From assembly GCF_014897705.1 (NCBI RefSeq), contig NZ_JABUXV010000006.1, forward strand, positions 1 to 64,000: 64,000 nt of DNA, written 5' to 3'. The translations under genes were made by a program, and so were the position numbers. Under the pieces are notes generated by a model. It was not told where the DNA came from. It worked only from the letters and a program-made list of their open reading frames with translations, and did not search any database. Positions 54,364 through 63,629 of this stretch are shown piece after piece. Every line of letters starts with the position of its first letter. Position 1 is the first letter of the stretch. The DNA comes from Brachybacterium sp. FME24 (GTDB lineage Bacteria; Actinomycetota; Actinomycetes; Actinomycetales; Dermabacteraceae).

Positions 54364-55314
54364 GTGCCCGCCACCGCTCCCGCCGCCCTGACCGGGCTCC
54401 TCGATATCCTGCGCTGCCCCTCCTGCGGGGCTTCTCTGCAGGAGTCCGAGCGCGCTCTGCGCTGCGCGAATCGCCACACCTTCGACCTCGCGCGCGCCGG
54501 CTACGTCTCGCTGCTCGCCGGGAGCGGTGCCATCAGCGGCGACGACGACGAGATGGCCCGTGCCCGTGAACGGTTCCTGACCACCGGCGCCTACTCCCCT
54601 CTGCTGGAGGCGATCGGGGATCTCGCCGCCGGGACCGTCCCCCAGCTGGCCGCGCAGTCTCCGGTCGCGGCCGGAGGAGCGCCGCGGACGAGCGCGCCGA
54701 CGATCCTCGATGCGGGCTGCGGCCCGGGCTACTACCTCGCCGGTCTCCTGGATCGTTTCCCTGCCGCCCGCGGCCTCGGCTTCGACACCTCCGCCCGGTC
54801 CTTGCGTTTCGCCGCCAGGGCCCATGCGCGGGCCGCGGTGTACAGCGGCGACGTGTTCGCGCCGTTCCCGCTGGTCGACAGCAGCGTGGACCTGCTGCTC
54901 GATGTGTTCGCCCCGCGCCAACCCGAAGAATTCGCCCGGGTGCTGCGCCCGAGCGGACGGCTCGTCGTGGTGCGCCCGGCCGGTGAGCACCTCGCCGAGC
55001 TGCGTGACCTCATCCCCGCGATGGTGTCGGTGGACCCGCACAAGGAGGAGCGCCTGCACACGGCGCTCGACCCGTTCTTCGACGTCCTGGAGCAGCGCGT
55101 CGTGCGCTACCAGCTGCCCCTGGACCCGCAGCGGATCCGGGACCTGGTCGCCATGACGCCGAGCGCGCGGCACGTCGAGGTGGCCGATCTCGATCACCTG
55201 CTCGCCCGAGCCCCGCAGGACGATTCCGGCTCCTCGCAGCTCGCCGGCGGCTCCGCACCGGTGCCGTTCCATGTCACCGTCTCGGTGCTGATCAGCGCGC
55301 ACCGTCCTCGCTGA
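54364..55314 (+). CDS. 23S rRNA methyltransferase RlmA-type
   Basis: 316 residues. N-terminal zinc-binding module (LRCPSCGASLQ ... LRCANRHTFDLAR), the feature of RlmA(I)/RlmA(II), which methylate G745 or G748 of 23S rRNA. Methyltransferase motif I ILDAGCGPGYYLAGLLDRF (~115), GFDTSARSLRFAA, and a motif IV DLLLDVFAPRQPEEFARVL. Whether it is the G745 or G748 (tylosin-resistance) type cannot be read from sequence. Start GTG 54364 chosen on promoter grounds; ATG 54343 would add seven residues. Confidence 0.86.
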   Translation: MPATAPAALTGLLDILRCPSCGASLQESERALRCANRHTFDLARAGYVSLLAGSGAISGDDDEMARARERFLTTGAYSPLLEAIGDLAAGTVPQLAAQSPVAAGGAPRTSAPTILDAGCGPGYYLAGLLDRFPAARGLGFDTSARSLRFAARAHARAAVYSGDVFAPFPLVDSSVDLLLDVFAPRQPEEFARVLRPSGRLVVVRPAGEHLAELRDLIPAMVSVDPHKEERLHTALDPFFDVLEQRVVRYQLPLDPQRIRDLVAMTPSARHVEVADLDHLLARAPQDDSGSSQLAGGSAPVPFHVTVSVLISAHRPR

Positions 55315-55452
55315 GCGGACCCGATCGCTCTGCGGGGCCGTGACAGGTCCCGCACACCGCACCGCTGCCAGATGGCCGCTGCCCCGGCGCCGCGACATAC
55401 TGGGGCGGCGGCAGGCGCGGGCCCGTCGCATCTGACCAGGCACGGAGAACCC

Positions 55453-56280
55453 ATGACCCCACAGCACTGCGTGTTCATCGACTTCGACGGCACCTTCGCC
55501 GATCACGGCGTGGCCCCCGCTGCCCACGCCCGAGCCGTCGCCGCCGCCCGCGGGAACGGGCACGCGGTGCTGCTGTGCACCGGACGTCCCGCCTCGATCG
55601 TGGCCCCGGAGGTCGCCGCACTGTTCGACGGCGTGGTCTCTTCCGCCGGTGGTCACCTGCGGATCGGCGACCAGGTTCTCCACGATGAACGCTTCCCCGC
55701 CGCCCTGGGTCGCCGCGCCGTCGAGGTGCTGCTGGGCCACGACGTGACGTTCGCTCTCGAGGCCCCCGAGGCGCTGTGGTGCTCCCCCGCCTCCGCGGAG
55801 CGGCTCCGCGCACGGATGCGGCCGTCCGACTCGGAGGATGCCACGGGAATCGGCAACGGGTCTCGCGACATCCTCGACGCCATGCGAATCCGCGAGGACC
55901 TCGCCTCCTGCTCCTTCGCGAAGATCTCCCTGTGGGGCTCGCAGGTGCCGATCGAGCAGCTGGCCGCCGAGATCGGCCCCGAGGTCGGGGCGCTGCCCAG
56001 TTCGATCACGACCGAGGACACGAGCTCCGGGGAGCTGCACCTGCTGGCCGTCGACAAGGCCGACGGGCTGCGCCGGGTGTCGGAGCACCTCGGCGTCGAG
56101 CTCGCCATGACGGTGGCGATCGGGGACGGTATGAACGATCTGGGGATGCTGCGGGCTGCCGGGACCGCCATCGCGATCGCGGGATCCGGTGCGGAGATCC
56201 GCGCGGCCGCGGACTTCGCGGTGCCCGGGCCGGCGGCACTGGGGATCGTCACGGCCTTCGAACGGCTCGACCTGATCTGA
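55453..56280 (+). CDS. Cof-type HAD family phosphatase
   Basis: 275 residues. HAD motif I CVFIDFDGTFADH, motif II LLCTGRPAS, then a C2 cap domain (~85-195), motif III Lys in LAVDKADGLRRV, motif IV IGDGMNDLGML (G-D-G-x-N-D typical of Cof-type). Hydrolyses small phosphomonoesters (sugar phosphates, FMN or similar). SD GGAGA before the ATG; the CATACTG just upstream may be part of a -10. Confidence 0.9.
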   Translation: MTPQHCVFIDFDGTFADHGVAPAAHARAVAAARGNGHAVLLCTGRPASIVAPEVAALFDGVVSSAGGHLRIGDQVLHDERFPAALGRRAVEVLLGHDVTFALEAPEALWCSPASAERLRARMRPSDSEDATGIGNGSRDILDAMRIREDLASCSFAKISLWGSQVPIEQLAAEIGPEVGALPSSITTEDTSSGELHLLAVDKADGLRRVSEHLGVELAMTVAIGDGMNDLGMLRAAGTAIAIAGSGAEIRAAADFAVPGPAALGIVTAFERLDLI

Positions 56281-56291
56281 CCGATCCGTCC

Positions 56292-56330
56292 ATCCGGCGA
56301 GGCCGGGCGTCGATCCGGCGAGGCCGGGCG
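56292..56330. repeat. 18-bp direct repeat, two copies
   Basis: ATCCGGCGAGGCCGGGCG at 56292-56309 and again at 56313-56330, 21 bases apart, between the HAD gene stop and the membrane protein stop. Too GC-rich to give a clear function; each copy is itself partly palindromic (CCGGCGAGGCCGG). Confidence 0.8.
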
Positions 56331-56355
56331 GGCCCGCGGGTACCCGGGCTGCGCG

Positions 56356-57180
56356 TCACGTGCGGCGGTGCAGACCCACCAGCACCAGACCGACGGCGGC
56401 GAACAGGGCGCCCACGCCGAGCAGGATCACGCCCTGGGGCATCAGGTCCGCTGCGAAACGACCTTCGAAGGCCTGCACGATCGGGCCGAGGAACAGCGCC
56501 TGGTCGACCCGATCTGGCACGAGGTCCCCGATGTTCTGAGCGAGCACCCAGGTGGCAGCGCCCGCGATCATCGTGCCGATGCCGGCCACGGTCAGCATCA
56601 TGCGACGGTGCGCGGCGATCAGGAGGGCCGCCGCCGCCAGGATCAGCGCGGCCGGGCCCGCCCGGTGAGCCCAGGGATCCAGCACAGTGGCCTGGGTCAG
56701 GAAGGGCACGTCGGGGATCGTGACGAGGGTGATGGTGGCATCCTGCGGTCGCGGGATCTCAAGGACCGGCACCTGCCCCTCCACGGCGCCCAGCACGGTC
56801 TCGATCACCGGTGCGAGGTCGACGTCGAGGTCGGAGGCGCCTGGGGCGAACAGTGCGCCATGGAGCTCGACCATGGTGGCCCCCCAGAGGGTCTCGTACG
56901 CCGCGGTCTCGGTGGCCTTGCCGGCCTGCTCCTGCGCGAGCGGTTCCACGCGATCGGCGATCCATCCCGGCACGGTCTCGTTGTCCAGGATCTTCTCGAC
57001 CGCGCCATCGGTCATCGCACGGTGGAACGAAGGGTCATCCGCGAGGGGCTGGGTGATCGCGAGGAACCCCTCCTGCTCCACGACATGGTCGTCGAACCAG
57101 ACGGCGGGCAGCCACAGGGCACCCAGCAGCGTGGCGACGGCCAGCAGGACGACGGCGAGGAGATCACGAGCAGCGGACAC
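56356..57180 (-). CDS. membrane protein of unknown function
   Basis: 274 residues. N-terminal helix (LLAVVLLAVATLLGALWLPA), an extracytoplasmic domain ~30-165 with a VWFDDHVVEQEGFLA start, DNETVPGWIADRVEPLAQE and APVIETVLGAVEGQVP, then three closely packed helices ~175-265. Resembles uncharacterised actinobacterial membrane proteins that begin with a 'helix + D-x-V-v-x-t-e-x-F' segment. Function unknown. GTG 57180 start; TACCGT ends six bases before it. Confidence 0.78.
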   Translation of the reverse strand: MSAARDLLAVVLLAVATLLGALWLPAVWFDDHVVEQEGFLAITQPLADDPSFHRAMTDGAVEKILDNETVPGWIADRVEPLAQEQAGKATETAAYETLWGATMVELHGALFAPGASDLDVDLAPVIETVLGAVEGQVPVLEIPRPQDATITLVTIPDVPFLTQATVLDPWAHRAGPAALILAAAALLIAAHRRMMLTVAGIGTMIAGAATWVLAQNIGDLVPDRVDQALFLGPIVQAFEGRFAADLMPQGVILLGVGALFAAVGLVLVGLHRRT

Positions 57181-57186
57181 CCTGCC

Positions 57187-57192
57187 ACGGTA
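57187..57192 (-). promoter_or_regulatory. -10 TACCGT, leaderless start of the membrane protein gene
   Basis: TACCGT on the minus strand, six bases (GGCAGG) before the GTG at 57180. Confidence 0.6.
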
Positions 57193-57272
57193 CCGGCACT
57201 GCGCTGAATCCGGCGCTCACCGAGTCCGACGTCGTGCGCGCTCAGGAGGTCGTGCGCGCTCGGGAATGGGAG

Positions 57273-57304
57273 CGGCCCCGCACCACAGAAGTGGTACGGG
57301 GCCG
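57273..57304 (-). terminator. stem-loop after the second NlpC/P60 gene
   Basis: CGGCCCCG-ACCAC arm pairs with GTGGT-CGGGGCCG, with one unpaired base each side and an AGAA loop. 18 bases after the stop on the minus strand. Confidence 0.75.
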
Positions 57305-57322
57305 TGATCAGCGCTGGGTGCG

Positions 57323-58240
57323 TCAGCCGACGCGGACGAAGGTCCAGCTGCCGGAGTAGATGTTGCGCTCGGTGGTGTCCACGCGCGGGTTGCCCGCGTC
57401 GACGAACTGGTTGCCGCCGGCGTAGATGCCGATGTGGCCCGGCTTGTAGACCAGGTCACCGGGGCGGGCCTCGGAGCGCGGGATGACGGTGCCGGAAGCC
57501 CCCTGAGCGTTCGCGCCACGGGGGAGGTCGATGCCGTGCTGGCCGTAGACCCACTGGACGAAGCCGGAGCAGTCCCAACCCGAGGTCGAGGTACCGCCGA
57601 AGACGTAGGGGGTTCCGATGCCGGAACGGGCAGTGGCGAGGATCGAGCCACCCTTGGCGGCGGACGGAGCCGGCGCGGACTCCTTCGTGGAGGATTCCTC
57701 GGAGTCGGTGGACCCCTCGGACTCATTGTTCTGGGAGCTGTCGGAGTCGTCACGGCTGGAGCGCTCGTTCGAGCGGCTGGCGCTGTCGTCCTCGCGAGTC
57801 TCGCTCTGCTCTTCGCTCTCGGAATCCTGCTCTTCCGCGGCGGCAGCTTCCTCCGCGGCGGCGGCCTCCTCAGCGGCAGCTTCCTCCTCGGCAGCGGCCT
57901 CTTCAGCGGCGGCAGCCTCCTCGGCAGCGATCTCCTCTGCCGTGGGGCCGACCTCGACCGAGATGGAGGTGCTGACCGGAGCGAAGGCGGGCTCGGCGCT
58001 TTCGGCGCCGGACTCGGCAGCGGGGATGCCGACGGCGGGAGCGGCCACGGGGGCCATCACGACGGCATCGGCCTGGGGTGCGGCCGGAGCGTCGGCCTGC
58101 GGCTCAGCGGTCGCAGCAGAGGCACCACCGAACAGCATGGCGGCAGCCATCGCCGCTCCTGCAGTGGCGCGCCCGGCGCGGACGGCGGGGGTCACCGTGC
58201 GCATGGCGCGGCGGTGGGTGTGGTTCGCAATCTTCGACAC
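57323..58240 (-). CDS. secreted NlpC/P60 peptidoglycan hydrolase with Ala/Glu repeat linker
   Basis: 305 residues. Signal peptide ~1-45 (AVRAGRATAGAAMAAAMLFG, then ASAATAEP cleavage region). Residues ~85-145 are a Glu/Ala repeat (AEEIAAEEAAAAEEAAAEE-type), a likely long helix or wall-spanning rod, then Ser/Glu/Asp-rich linker ~145-195, and NlpC/P60 domain ~205-305 with catalytic Cys in GWDCSGFVQWVY and His in KPGHIGIYAGG. GTG at 58240 with GGGAG upstream. The predicted -10 leaves a long leader (~115 bases). Confidence 0.93.
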   Translation of the reverse strand: MSKIANHTHRRAMRTVTPAVRAGRATAGAAMAAAMLFGGASAATAEPQADAPAAPQADAVVMAPVAAPAVGIPAAESGAESAEPAFAPVSTSISVEVGPTAEEIAAEEAAAAEEAAAEEEAAAEEAAAAEEAAAAEEQDSESEEQSETREDDSASRSNERSSRDDSDSSQNNESEGSTDSEESSTKESAPAPSAAKGGSILATARSGIGTPYVFGGTSTSGWDCSGFVQWVYGQHGIDLPRGANAQGASGTVIPRSEARPGDLVYKPGHIGIYAGGNQFVDAGNPRVDTTERNIYSGSWTFVRVG

Positions 58241-58363
58241 GTTGTGGCTCCCAGCCCCCGGGCGTCAGCCCCCGCGCTCTGCAGCTTCTCCCACTCCGTA
58301 CCTGGTGCGCGGTGGGGCTCTCCAGGCGGAATGCCGCGGCTCGGACGCCTCGGCACGACTACG

Positions 58364-58369
58364 ACCATA
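58364..58369 (-). promoter_or_regulatory. possible -10 TATGGT of the second NlpC/P60 gene
   Basis: TATGGT on the minus strand implies a 5' leader of roughly 115 bases with several GC-rich self-complementary stretches (AGCCCCAC with GTGGG; GGCGTC with GACGCC). No known riboswitch consensus was matched. Confidence 0.35.
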
Positions 58370-58431
58370 GGGGCAGCACGGCACCGACGTCAGGTCGACA
58401 GAAAGCTCTGGGGCAGAGCTTGACGGAGCCT

Positions 58432-59151
58432 TTACCCGGCGGAGATCGCAGTGACATGCAGCTGGCCCGCCACGAGCTCCGAGACTGCGACCTCACCGCC
58501 GGAAGGCCCCGCGAGGACGACGGTCCCCGCAACTCTCTCAGCCTGGATCTCGACGCCAGGAAAGATGCCCTGACGTGCGAGTTCGCCGAGGAGCTCGACG
58601 TCGCTCTGGACTCGCTCACCGATCCGTCGCAGACACACGCGCACGGTCTCGCCGTCGGCGACGGACTCGATCAGCTCACGGGTCGGATTGGCGGAGTCTT
58701 TACCGTCGGCCGTGGGCTGGATCTCCGTGATTCCGAGTGCGGCGAGACCCGGGATCGGGTTTCCGTAGGGATCGACGAAAGGAGGCTCGAGACGCTCGGC
58801 GAGACGACGCTCGACCTCGAGGCTCATGACGTGCTCCCAGCGGCAGGCCTCCTCATGGACCAGGGCGTAGTCCAGCCCGATCACATCGAGCAGATGGCGC
58901 TCGGCCAGGCGATGCTTGCGCATGACATCGGTGGCGACCGCGGTGCCCTCCTGAGTGAGGCGGATCCGTCGCTGGTCGTCGAGGTGCAGCAATCCATCAC
59001 GTTCCATCCGAGCGACCGTCTGGGAGACGGTGGGGCCGGAGTGGCCCAGGCGCTCCGCGATCCGGGCGCGCATCGGGGCGATCCCCGCCTCATGGAGTTC
59101 GAACACCGTCTTCAAGTACATCTCGGTGGTATCGATGAGATCTCCGCTCAC
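58432..59151 (-). CDS. DtxR/IdeR-family metal-dependent repressor
   Basis: 239 residues. N-terminal winged helix ~1-65 (DTTEMYLKTVFELHEAG; SGPTVSQTVARMERDGL), dimerisation and metal domain ~70-140 with KHRLAERHLLDVIG and EEACRWEHVMS (Cys, Glu, His metal ligands), SH3-like C-terminal domain to 239 (LLGELARQGIFPGVEI; AVSELVAGQLHVTA). Iron- or manganese-dependent repressor. GTG start with GGAGGGGAC six to eight bases upstream. No siderophore genes are in the window; targets cannot be named. Confidence 0.92.
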   Translation of the reverse strand: MSGDLIDTTEMYLKTVFELHEAGIAPMRARIAERLGHSGPTVSQTVARMERDGLLHLDDQRRIRLTQEGTAVATDVMRKHRLAERHLLDVIGLDYALVHEEACRWEHVMSLEVERRLAERLEPPFVDPYGNPIPGLAALGITEIQPTADGKDSANPTRELIESVADGETVRVCLRRIGERVQSDVELLGELARQGIFPGVEIQAERVAGTVVLAGPSGGEVAVSELVAGQLHVTAISAG

Positions 59152-59189
59152 GGGTCCCCTCCTAGGTCGGCGCTCGGCTGGCTCAGGAC

Positions 59190-59195
59190 AGCTTA
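59190..59195 (-). promoter_or_regulatory. -10 TAAGCT of the DtxR-family gene
   Basis: TAAGCT on the minus strand, about 38 bases before the GTG, leaves room for the GGAGGGG Shine-Dalgarno. Confidence 0.45.
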
Positions 59196-59223
59196 GTCGG
59201 CGGCGCGGACGTTCCGTCCCGGT

Positions 59224-60129
59224 TCAGGTCAGCACATCCAGCAGGTGGAGGATGACGACGAGCCCATTGAGCAGGACATGGGCCAGGACACAGGCCCAGA
59301 GCCGCCGCCAACGGGCCCAGATCACCCCGAGAGCGATCCCCGTGGTGCCCTGCAACGCTATCGCCTGCAGACCGTCAGCCCACAGCGGGCCCTCACCATG
59401 GGAGAAGGCGTGCATGAGACCGAAGAGGAGCGACGCCGCCAGGATGCCGGTCCACGGGCCGGTGAGACCCTCCAGGCGAGTCTGCAGCAACCTGCGGTAG
59501 AGAACCTCCTCGCCGACCCCCGCCGTGATCGCCGTCGCGGTCGCAGCGATGACCAGCACCGCGAGGTGCGGCCACGAGCTGGGCATGCCCGAGGCGAACG
59601 GTCCCACGCTCGAGAGCACCCCGAGCACGAGCACCGGTCCGAGCATGATCCAGGGCGCCACCTGCGACCGCTCGATGCGCAGGGAGTGACCGCGCCGCCG
59701 GCCCAGCACGCCCAGCACGACCACCGGCACCACCAGGAACAGCGCGGCCTTGAGCAGTATGTAGTCCTCGGGCAGAGGAAGCACCGGGACCAGGAGCGTG
59801 AACCCGAGGGCCAGGGCGATCAGTCCCCAGGCCTCCCCGAGGGCGCTGCGCCGGCGGCGCACGGCGACCGTGCTGCCTCCCCGTTCCGTCGGCAGCAGCA
59901 GAGTCACCACGATCGCGAAAGCGGCAGGGGCCAGCAGCAGCGGGAGCGCCACCGGTGCGTACCCGGGGTCTGCGGAGACGACGACACCCTGGGGGTTGCG
60001 GAGCATCGTCACAGCGATCGCGAGCGCGAAGAGCCCGATCAGGGTGCCCAGGATCACCGGACGGTCGGCGCGGGCACGGGTCACCGACTGCGGCGTGCCC
60101 GCGGCGCGCGGCGGGCAAGAATCGATCAT
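59224..60129 (-). CDS. CPBP family intramembrane metalloprotease
   Basis: 301 residues, about eight membrane helices. The CPBP/Abi motifs are all present: GVGEEVLYRRLLQTRL (EExxxR), LLFGLMHAFSH (FxxxH), and a late helix with LAHVLLNGLV (HxxxN). Type-II CAAX-prenyl endopeptidase-like fold, glutamate intramembrane protease; substrate unknown. ATG at 60129 chosen; CACGAT ends six bases before it. An upstream in-frame start would run through the suc terminator hairpin. Confidence 0.88.
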   Translation of the reverse strand: MIDSCPPRAAGTPQSVTRARADRPVILGTLIGLFALAIAVTMLRNPQGVVVSADPGYAPVALPLLLAPAAFAIVVTLLLPTERGGSTVAVRRRRSALGEAWGLIALALGFTLLVPVLPLPEDYILLKAALFLVVPVVVLGVLGRRRGHSLRIERSQVAPWIMLGPVLVLGVLSSVGPFASGMPSSWPHLAVLVIAATATAITAGVGEEVLYRRLLQTRLEGLTGPWTGILAASLLFGLMHAFSHGEGPLWADGLQAIALQGTTGIALGVIWARWRRLWACVLAHVLLNGLVVILHLLDVLT

Positions 60130-60215
60130 GGGGACATCGTGAGCGGAACACGCAGGCGGCGCCTCCGCCATGCGGAGGAGATCCTGTGGTCGCGATCGCC
60201 GCTGGCCGTGGAACG

Positions 60216-60253
60216 CACAGTGCCCCGGATCCTGGAGGATCCGGGGCACTGTG
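60216..60253 (-). terminator. strong terminator of the sucCD operon
   Basis: Perfect 17-bp stem CACAGTGCCCCGGATCC / GGATCCGGGGCACTGTG with a TGGA loop, 46 bases after the sucD stop on the minus strand. Confidence 0.88.
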
Positions 60254-60298
60254 GTCGGACGATGCAGCCTCAGCCGATCTCGCCCTGGGTGCTGTCCA

Positions 60299-61189
60299 TC
60301 AGGCCAGAGACGTGACGATCTCGCGCATCAGGTCGGCGGTCTCGGTCGGCGTCTTGCCGACCTTGACGCCGGCGGCCTCGAGGGCCTCCTTCTTCGCCTG
60401 GGCGGTGCCCGCGGAGCCGGAGACGATGGCCCCGGCGTGACCCATGGTCTTGCCCTCCGGGGCGGTGAAGCCCGCGACGTAGCCGACGACCGGCTTGGTC
60501 ATGTTGTCCTTGATGTATGCGGCAGCGCGCTCCTCGGCGTCGCCGCCGATCTCACCGATCATCACGACGCCGACGGTGTCGGGATCGTTCTCGAACGCCT
60601 CGAGGGCGTCGATGTGGGTGGTGCCGATGACCGGGTCGCCGCCGATGCCGATGGCGGTGGTGAAGCCGATGTCCGCCAGCTCGTACATCATCTGGTAGGT
60701 CAGCGTGCCGGACTTGGAGACCAGGCCCAGCTTGCCCGTGCCGGTGATGTTCGACGGGGTGATTCCCGCGTTGGACACGCCGGGGGTGATGACGCCCGGG
60801 CAGTTGGGACCGATGATGCGGGTGGTCCCCTTGCCCTGGGCGTAGTTGAAGAACTCGGCGGAGTCCTTGACCGGGATGCCCTCGGTGATGATCACCAGGA
60901 GCTCGATACCGGCGTCGATGGCCTCGATCGCGGCGCCCTTGGCGAACTTCGGCGGCACGAAGACCACCGAGACGTTCGCGCCGGTAGCCTCCATGGCCTC
61001 CGCGACGGAACCGAAGACGGGCACCTCGGTGCCGCCCTCGAAGCTGACGGACTGGCCGGCCTTGCGGGGGTTCACGCCGCCCACGATGTCCGTGCCGGAG
61101 TCGAGCATGCGCTGGGAGTGCTTCATGCCCTCCGAGCCCGTCATGCCCTGGACGATGACCTTGCTGTTCTCATCGAGAAAGATAGACAT
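60299..61189 (-). CDS. sucD: succinyl-CoA synthetase alpha subunit
   Basis: 296 residues. TCA cycle, substrate-level phosphorylation (succinyl-CoA + Pi + NDP to succinate + NTP). CoA-binding Rossmann domain start [19 protein letters not shown]; phosphohistidine His in [14 protein letters not shown] (~245); [12 protein letters not shown] at 61189, 12 bases after the sucC stop. Operon sucC-sucD, minus strand. Confidence 0.96.
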   Translation of the reverse strand: MSIFLDENSKVIVQGMTGSEGMKHSQRMLDSGTDIVGGVNPRKAGQSVSFEGGTEVPVFGSVAEAMEATGANVSVVFVPPKFAKGAAIEAIDAGIELLVIITEGIPVKDSAEFFNYAQGKGTTRIIGPNCPGVITPGVSNAGITPSNITGTGKLGLVSKSGTLTYQMMYELADIGFTTAIGIGGDPVIGTTHIDALEAFENDPDTVGVVMIGEIGGDAEERAAAYIKDNMTKPVVGYVAGFTAPEGKTMGHAGAIVSGSAGTAQAKKEALEAAGVKVGKTPTETADLMREIVTSLA

Positions 61190-61201
61190 GTCGGGTGCTG
61201 C

Positions 61202-62371
61202 TCACTTTCCTGCGGCGGCGAGCTCGGCAACCTTCGCGGCGCCGCCGTCCATGGTGTCGGCCTGGGTGACGAGGGGGTGGGCGAAATCGGAGAGGATCTT
61301 GCGTCCCTCCTCGACGTTGTTGCCGTCGAGTCGGACGACGATCTGCTTCTGCACGGCGTCGCCCTCCTTCTTCAGCGCGCCCACGATGCCGTTTGCGACC
61401 GCGTCGCAGGCGGTGATGCCGCCGAAGACGTTGACGAACACCGCCGTGACCTGCTCGTCGTTCAGGATGACGTCGAGACCGTTGGCCATCACCTCGGCGG
61501 ACGCGCCGCCGCCGATGTCGAGGAAGTTGGCGGGCTTGACCCCATGCTCCTCACCGGCGTACGCGACGACGTCCAGCGTGGACATGACCAGTCCCGCGCC
61601 GTTGCCGATGATGCCGACCTCGCCGTCGAGCTTCACGTAGTTGAGGTCCAGGGCCTTGGCCTTGGTCTCCAGCGGGTCCTCGGAGCTGGTGTCGACGAGA
61701 GCGGCGTGGTCCTCGTGACGGAACTCGGCGTTCTCGTCGATCGTGATCTTGCCGTCCAGGGCGATGATCTCCCCGTCGCCGGTCTTGACCAGCGGGTTGA
61801 CCTCGACCAGCGAGGCGTCCTCCTCGCGGTAGACGTCCCACAGCTTCTGCAGCACCGGGGCGACCTTCGCACCGGTCTCGGCGTCGAACTTCGCAGCCTC
61901 GACGATCTCCTTCGCCTTGGCCTCGTCGATGCCGACGTTGGGATCCACGGCGACGCGGGCGAGTGCCTCGGGGCGCTCGACGGCGAGCTGCTCGATCTCC
62001 ACGCCGCCCTCGACGGAGCACATGGCGAGATAGTTGCGGTTGGCCCGGTCCAGCAGCAGCGAGAAGTAGTACTCCTCGGCGATGTCGGCTCCGGCGGCGA
62101 TCATGACGCGATGCACGGTGTGGCCCTTGATGTCCATGCCGAGGATCTCGGAGGCCTTCTGCTCCGCCTCCTCGGGGGACTTGGCGATCTTCACGCCACC
62201 GGCCTTGCCGCGACCACCGGTCTTCACCTGGGCCTTGACGACGACGACCGGGGTGCCGAGCTGTTCGGCGCCGGCCTTTGCAGTGGCAGGATCCTCCGCG
62301 ACTACTCCTCCGAGCACGGGGACGCCGTGCTTCTCGAAGAGATCGCGGGCCTGGTACTCATACAGGTCCAC
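61202..62371 (-). CDS. sucC: ADP-forming succinyl-CoA synthetase beta subunit
   Basis: 389 residues. ATP-grasp fold N-terminal ~1-235 ([43 protein letters not shown]), CoA ligase domain ~245-389 ([45 protein letters not shown]). GTG at 62371, directly before the conserved D-L-Y-E-Y-Q start, with GAGAGGAA 9-10 bases upstream. Longer readings enter the divergent promoter. Confidence 0.96.
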   Translation of the reverse strand: MDLYEYQARDLFEKHGVPVLGGVVAEDPATAKAGAEQLGTPVVVVKAQVKTGGRGKAGGVKIAKSPEEAEQKASEILGMDIKGHTVHRVMIAAGADIAEEYYFSLLLDRANRNYLAMCSVEGGVEIEQLAVERPEALARVAVDPNVGIDEAKAKEIVEAAKFDAETGAKVAPVLQKLWDVYREEDASLVEVNPLVKTGDGEIIALDGKITIDENAEFRHEDHAALVDTSSEDPLETKAKALDLNYVKLDGEVGIIGNGAGLVMSTLDVVAYAGEEHGVKPANFLDIGGGASAEVMANGLDVILNDEQVTAVFVNVFGGITACDAVANGIVGALKKEGDAVQKQIVVRLDGNNVEEGRKILSDFAHPLVTQADTMDGGAAKVAELAAAGK

Positions 62372-62447
62372 GGGGTTGCATTCCTCTCGATATCGGCAGA
62401 GGGCGGCTGGCCGTTGCGGCCACGATGCCACCCCTGGGAACGCGTTC

Positions 62448-62453
62448 AGGGTA
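62448..62453 (-). promoter_or_regulatory. -10 TACCCT of the sucCD operon
   Basis: TACCCT on the minus strand gives a leader of about 70 bases. It lies 105 bases from the plus-strand promoter of the next gene. Confidence 0.4.
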
Positions 62454-62557
62454 TCGCTTCCGCCACCGCTCACGGGCCGCAGGAGCCAGGGTGCGCGCTG
62501 TCTCACGTCGACGACGCGCGAAAGCGTCCACGCCATCTGTTGTTCAGGTGCCACGGA

Positions 62558-62563
62558 TACGAT
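62558..62563 (+). promoter_or_regulatory. -10 TACGAT, leaderless start of the DUF4229 gene
   Basis: TACGAT, six bases (GGTCGG) before the ATG at 62570. Confidence 0.6.
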
Positions 62564-62569
62564 GGTCGG

Positions 62570-62845
62570 ATGAGCCGACGATCCCGCAGTCTCGCCCAGC
62601 GTGTGCAAGAGCACCTCGGCTTCAGCGTCATCGCCATCGGGGTGCTCTTCATCGTGCTGCGCCTGCTCGGGGTGCGCTCCACCTTCGCGGGATTCGCGTT
62701 ATCCGTGGGGATCACCCTGGCCCTGAACGTCGGGCTCTCCTATTACAACGACCGCCGCGCCCGGAATCCGCGACCGCAGGTCGAAGGCCGAGGTGGAGGC
62801 GACATCCGCTGGCGTGAGGACGATCGTCCGCGCGACGACCGCTGA
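62570..62845 (+). CDS. small DUF4229-like membrane protein
   Basis: 91 residues. Two adjacent hydrophobic helices ([18 protein letters not shown], then [18 protein letters not shown]) and a basic/acidic C-terminal tail with [12 protein letters not shown], the pattern of actinobacterial DUF4229 proteins. Function unknown. Next gene starts 14 bases after the stop with GAGGCGAGGAGACG between, so they form an operon. Confidence 0.75.
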   Translation: MSRRSRSLAQRVQEHLGFSVIAIGVLFIVLRLLGVRSTFAGFALSVGITLALNVGLSYYNDRRARNPRPQVEGRGGGDIRWREDDRPRDDR

Positions 62846-62859
62846 GGCGAGGAGACGCC

Positions 62860-63468
62860 ATGGCCGATTGGAAGACCTACGCGAAGGCCGCACGCAACAC
62901 TGCCCGCAAGCAGGCGCCCGGCGCTCGTGACGCCGCGAAGCGGGCCACGTCGCGCGCCGGCGACTACGCCCGGGCAGCAGGTCGGGCAGTCGACGAGGGC
63001 CGAAGTGGCGACGATGCATCGCGCGGGGATGACCGATCCTCCCCTGACGGTGCGCGCCCCCCGCGCACCGACAGCCCGACCGCGGGCACCCGTGCTCCGC
63101 GCCCCGATGCCCGCCGCGAGGGAGCCGGCCGATCCGATACCCCCCGAACGGCCACCCAGCAGCGCCCGGCGGTCGATACCGACAAGCTCCGCAAGGACGC
63201 TGTGGCGTACTACACCGTGGCCGAACGCCGGATGCGCTCCGCTCAGATCGTTCCGCGCGTCCTGCGTGCCCTGCGCGACGCCCTGCTCATCGGGCTCTCC
63301 CTGTTCGTGATCTGGTTGGTGCTCGCGGCCGCGGGCCTCCAGATTCCGTTCACGACGGTGCTGATCGTGGTCCTGGTGATCGTCGCCCTGAGTTTCGCCG
63401 GGGGCGTGTACTCCCGTTTCCGGCAGCGCGGCAGGGGTGCCGAAGACGGTGAAACCCCCGACGACTGA
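62860..63468 (+). CDS. hypothetical protein with disordered N-terminus and two C-terminal membrane helices
   Basis: 202 residues. Residues 1-110 are Arg/Ala/Asp/Pro-rich low complexity (KAARNTARKQAPGARDAAKR and similar), then TDKLRKDAVAYYTVAERRMR, then two membrane helices (~150-170 and ~172-192: ALLIGLSLFVIWLVLAAAGL; TVLIVVLVIVALSFAGGV) and a short tail. No known domain recognised. Strong SD GAGGAGAC before the ATG. Shares an operon with the DUF4229 gene. Confidence 0.72.
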   Translation: MADWKTYAKAARNTARKQAPGARDAAKRATSRAGDYARAAGRAVDEGRSGDDASRGDDRSSPDGARPPRTDSPTAGTRAPRPDARREGAGRSDTPRTATQQRPAVDTDKLRKDAVAYYTVAERRMRSAQIVPRVLRALRDALLIGLSLFVIWLVLAAAGLQIPFTTVLIVVLVIVALSFAGGVYSRFRQRGRGAEDGETPDD

Positions 63469-63496
63469 AGGCATCCACGGCCCCGCCGGTGAGCAC

Positions 63497-63629
63497 GAGG
63501 TGCCGAGGCCAGCAGAAGGGGCCCAGGCGACTCGAGGGGCCGCGGCCAGCACCAGGGGCCGGAGCCAGCACGCGGGCCCGGCGGCGGCACGCGGGGCCGG
63601 AGCCGGCACCCGGGGCCAAGGTCGAAATG
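63497..63629. repeat. degenerate 19-bp tandem repeat, about seven units
   Basis: Consecutive 19-bp windows (63497, 63516, 63535, 63554, 63573, 63592, 63611) share the pattern AGGGGCCG-NGGCCAGCACC with drift. Units at 63535 and 63554 are the closest pair. No gene overlaps it; it lies between the hypothetical membrane gene and a large inverted repeat. Confidence 0.75.

Noticed and set aside
60170..62845. 891-codon plus-strand open frame across sucDC
   Set aside because: Only its last part (62570-62845) is a real gene; the rest is antisense to sucD and sucC.
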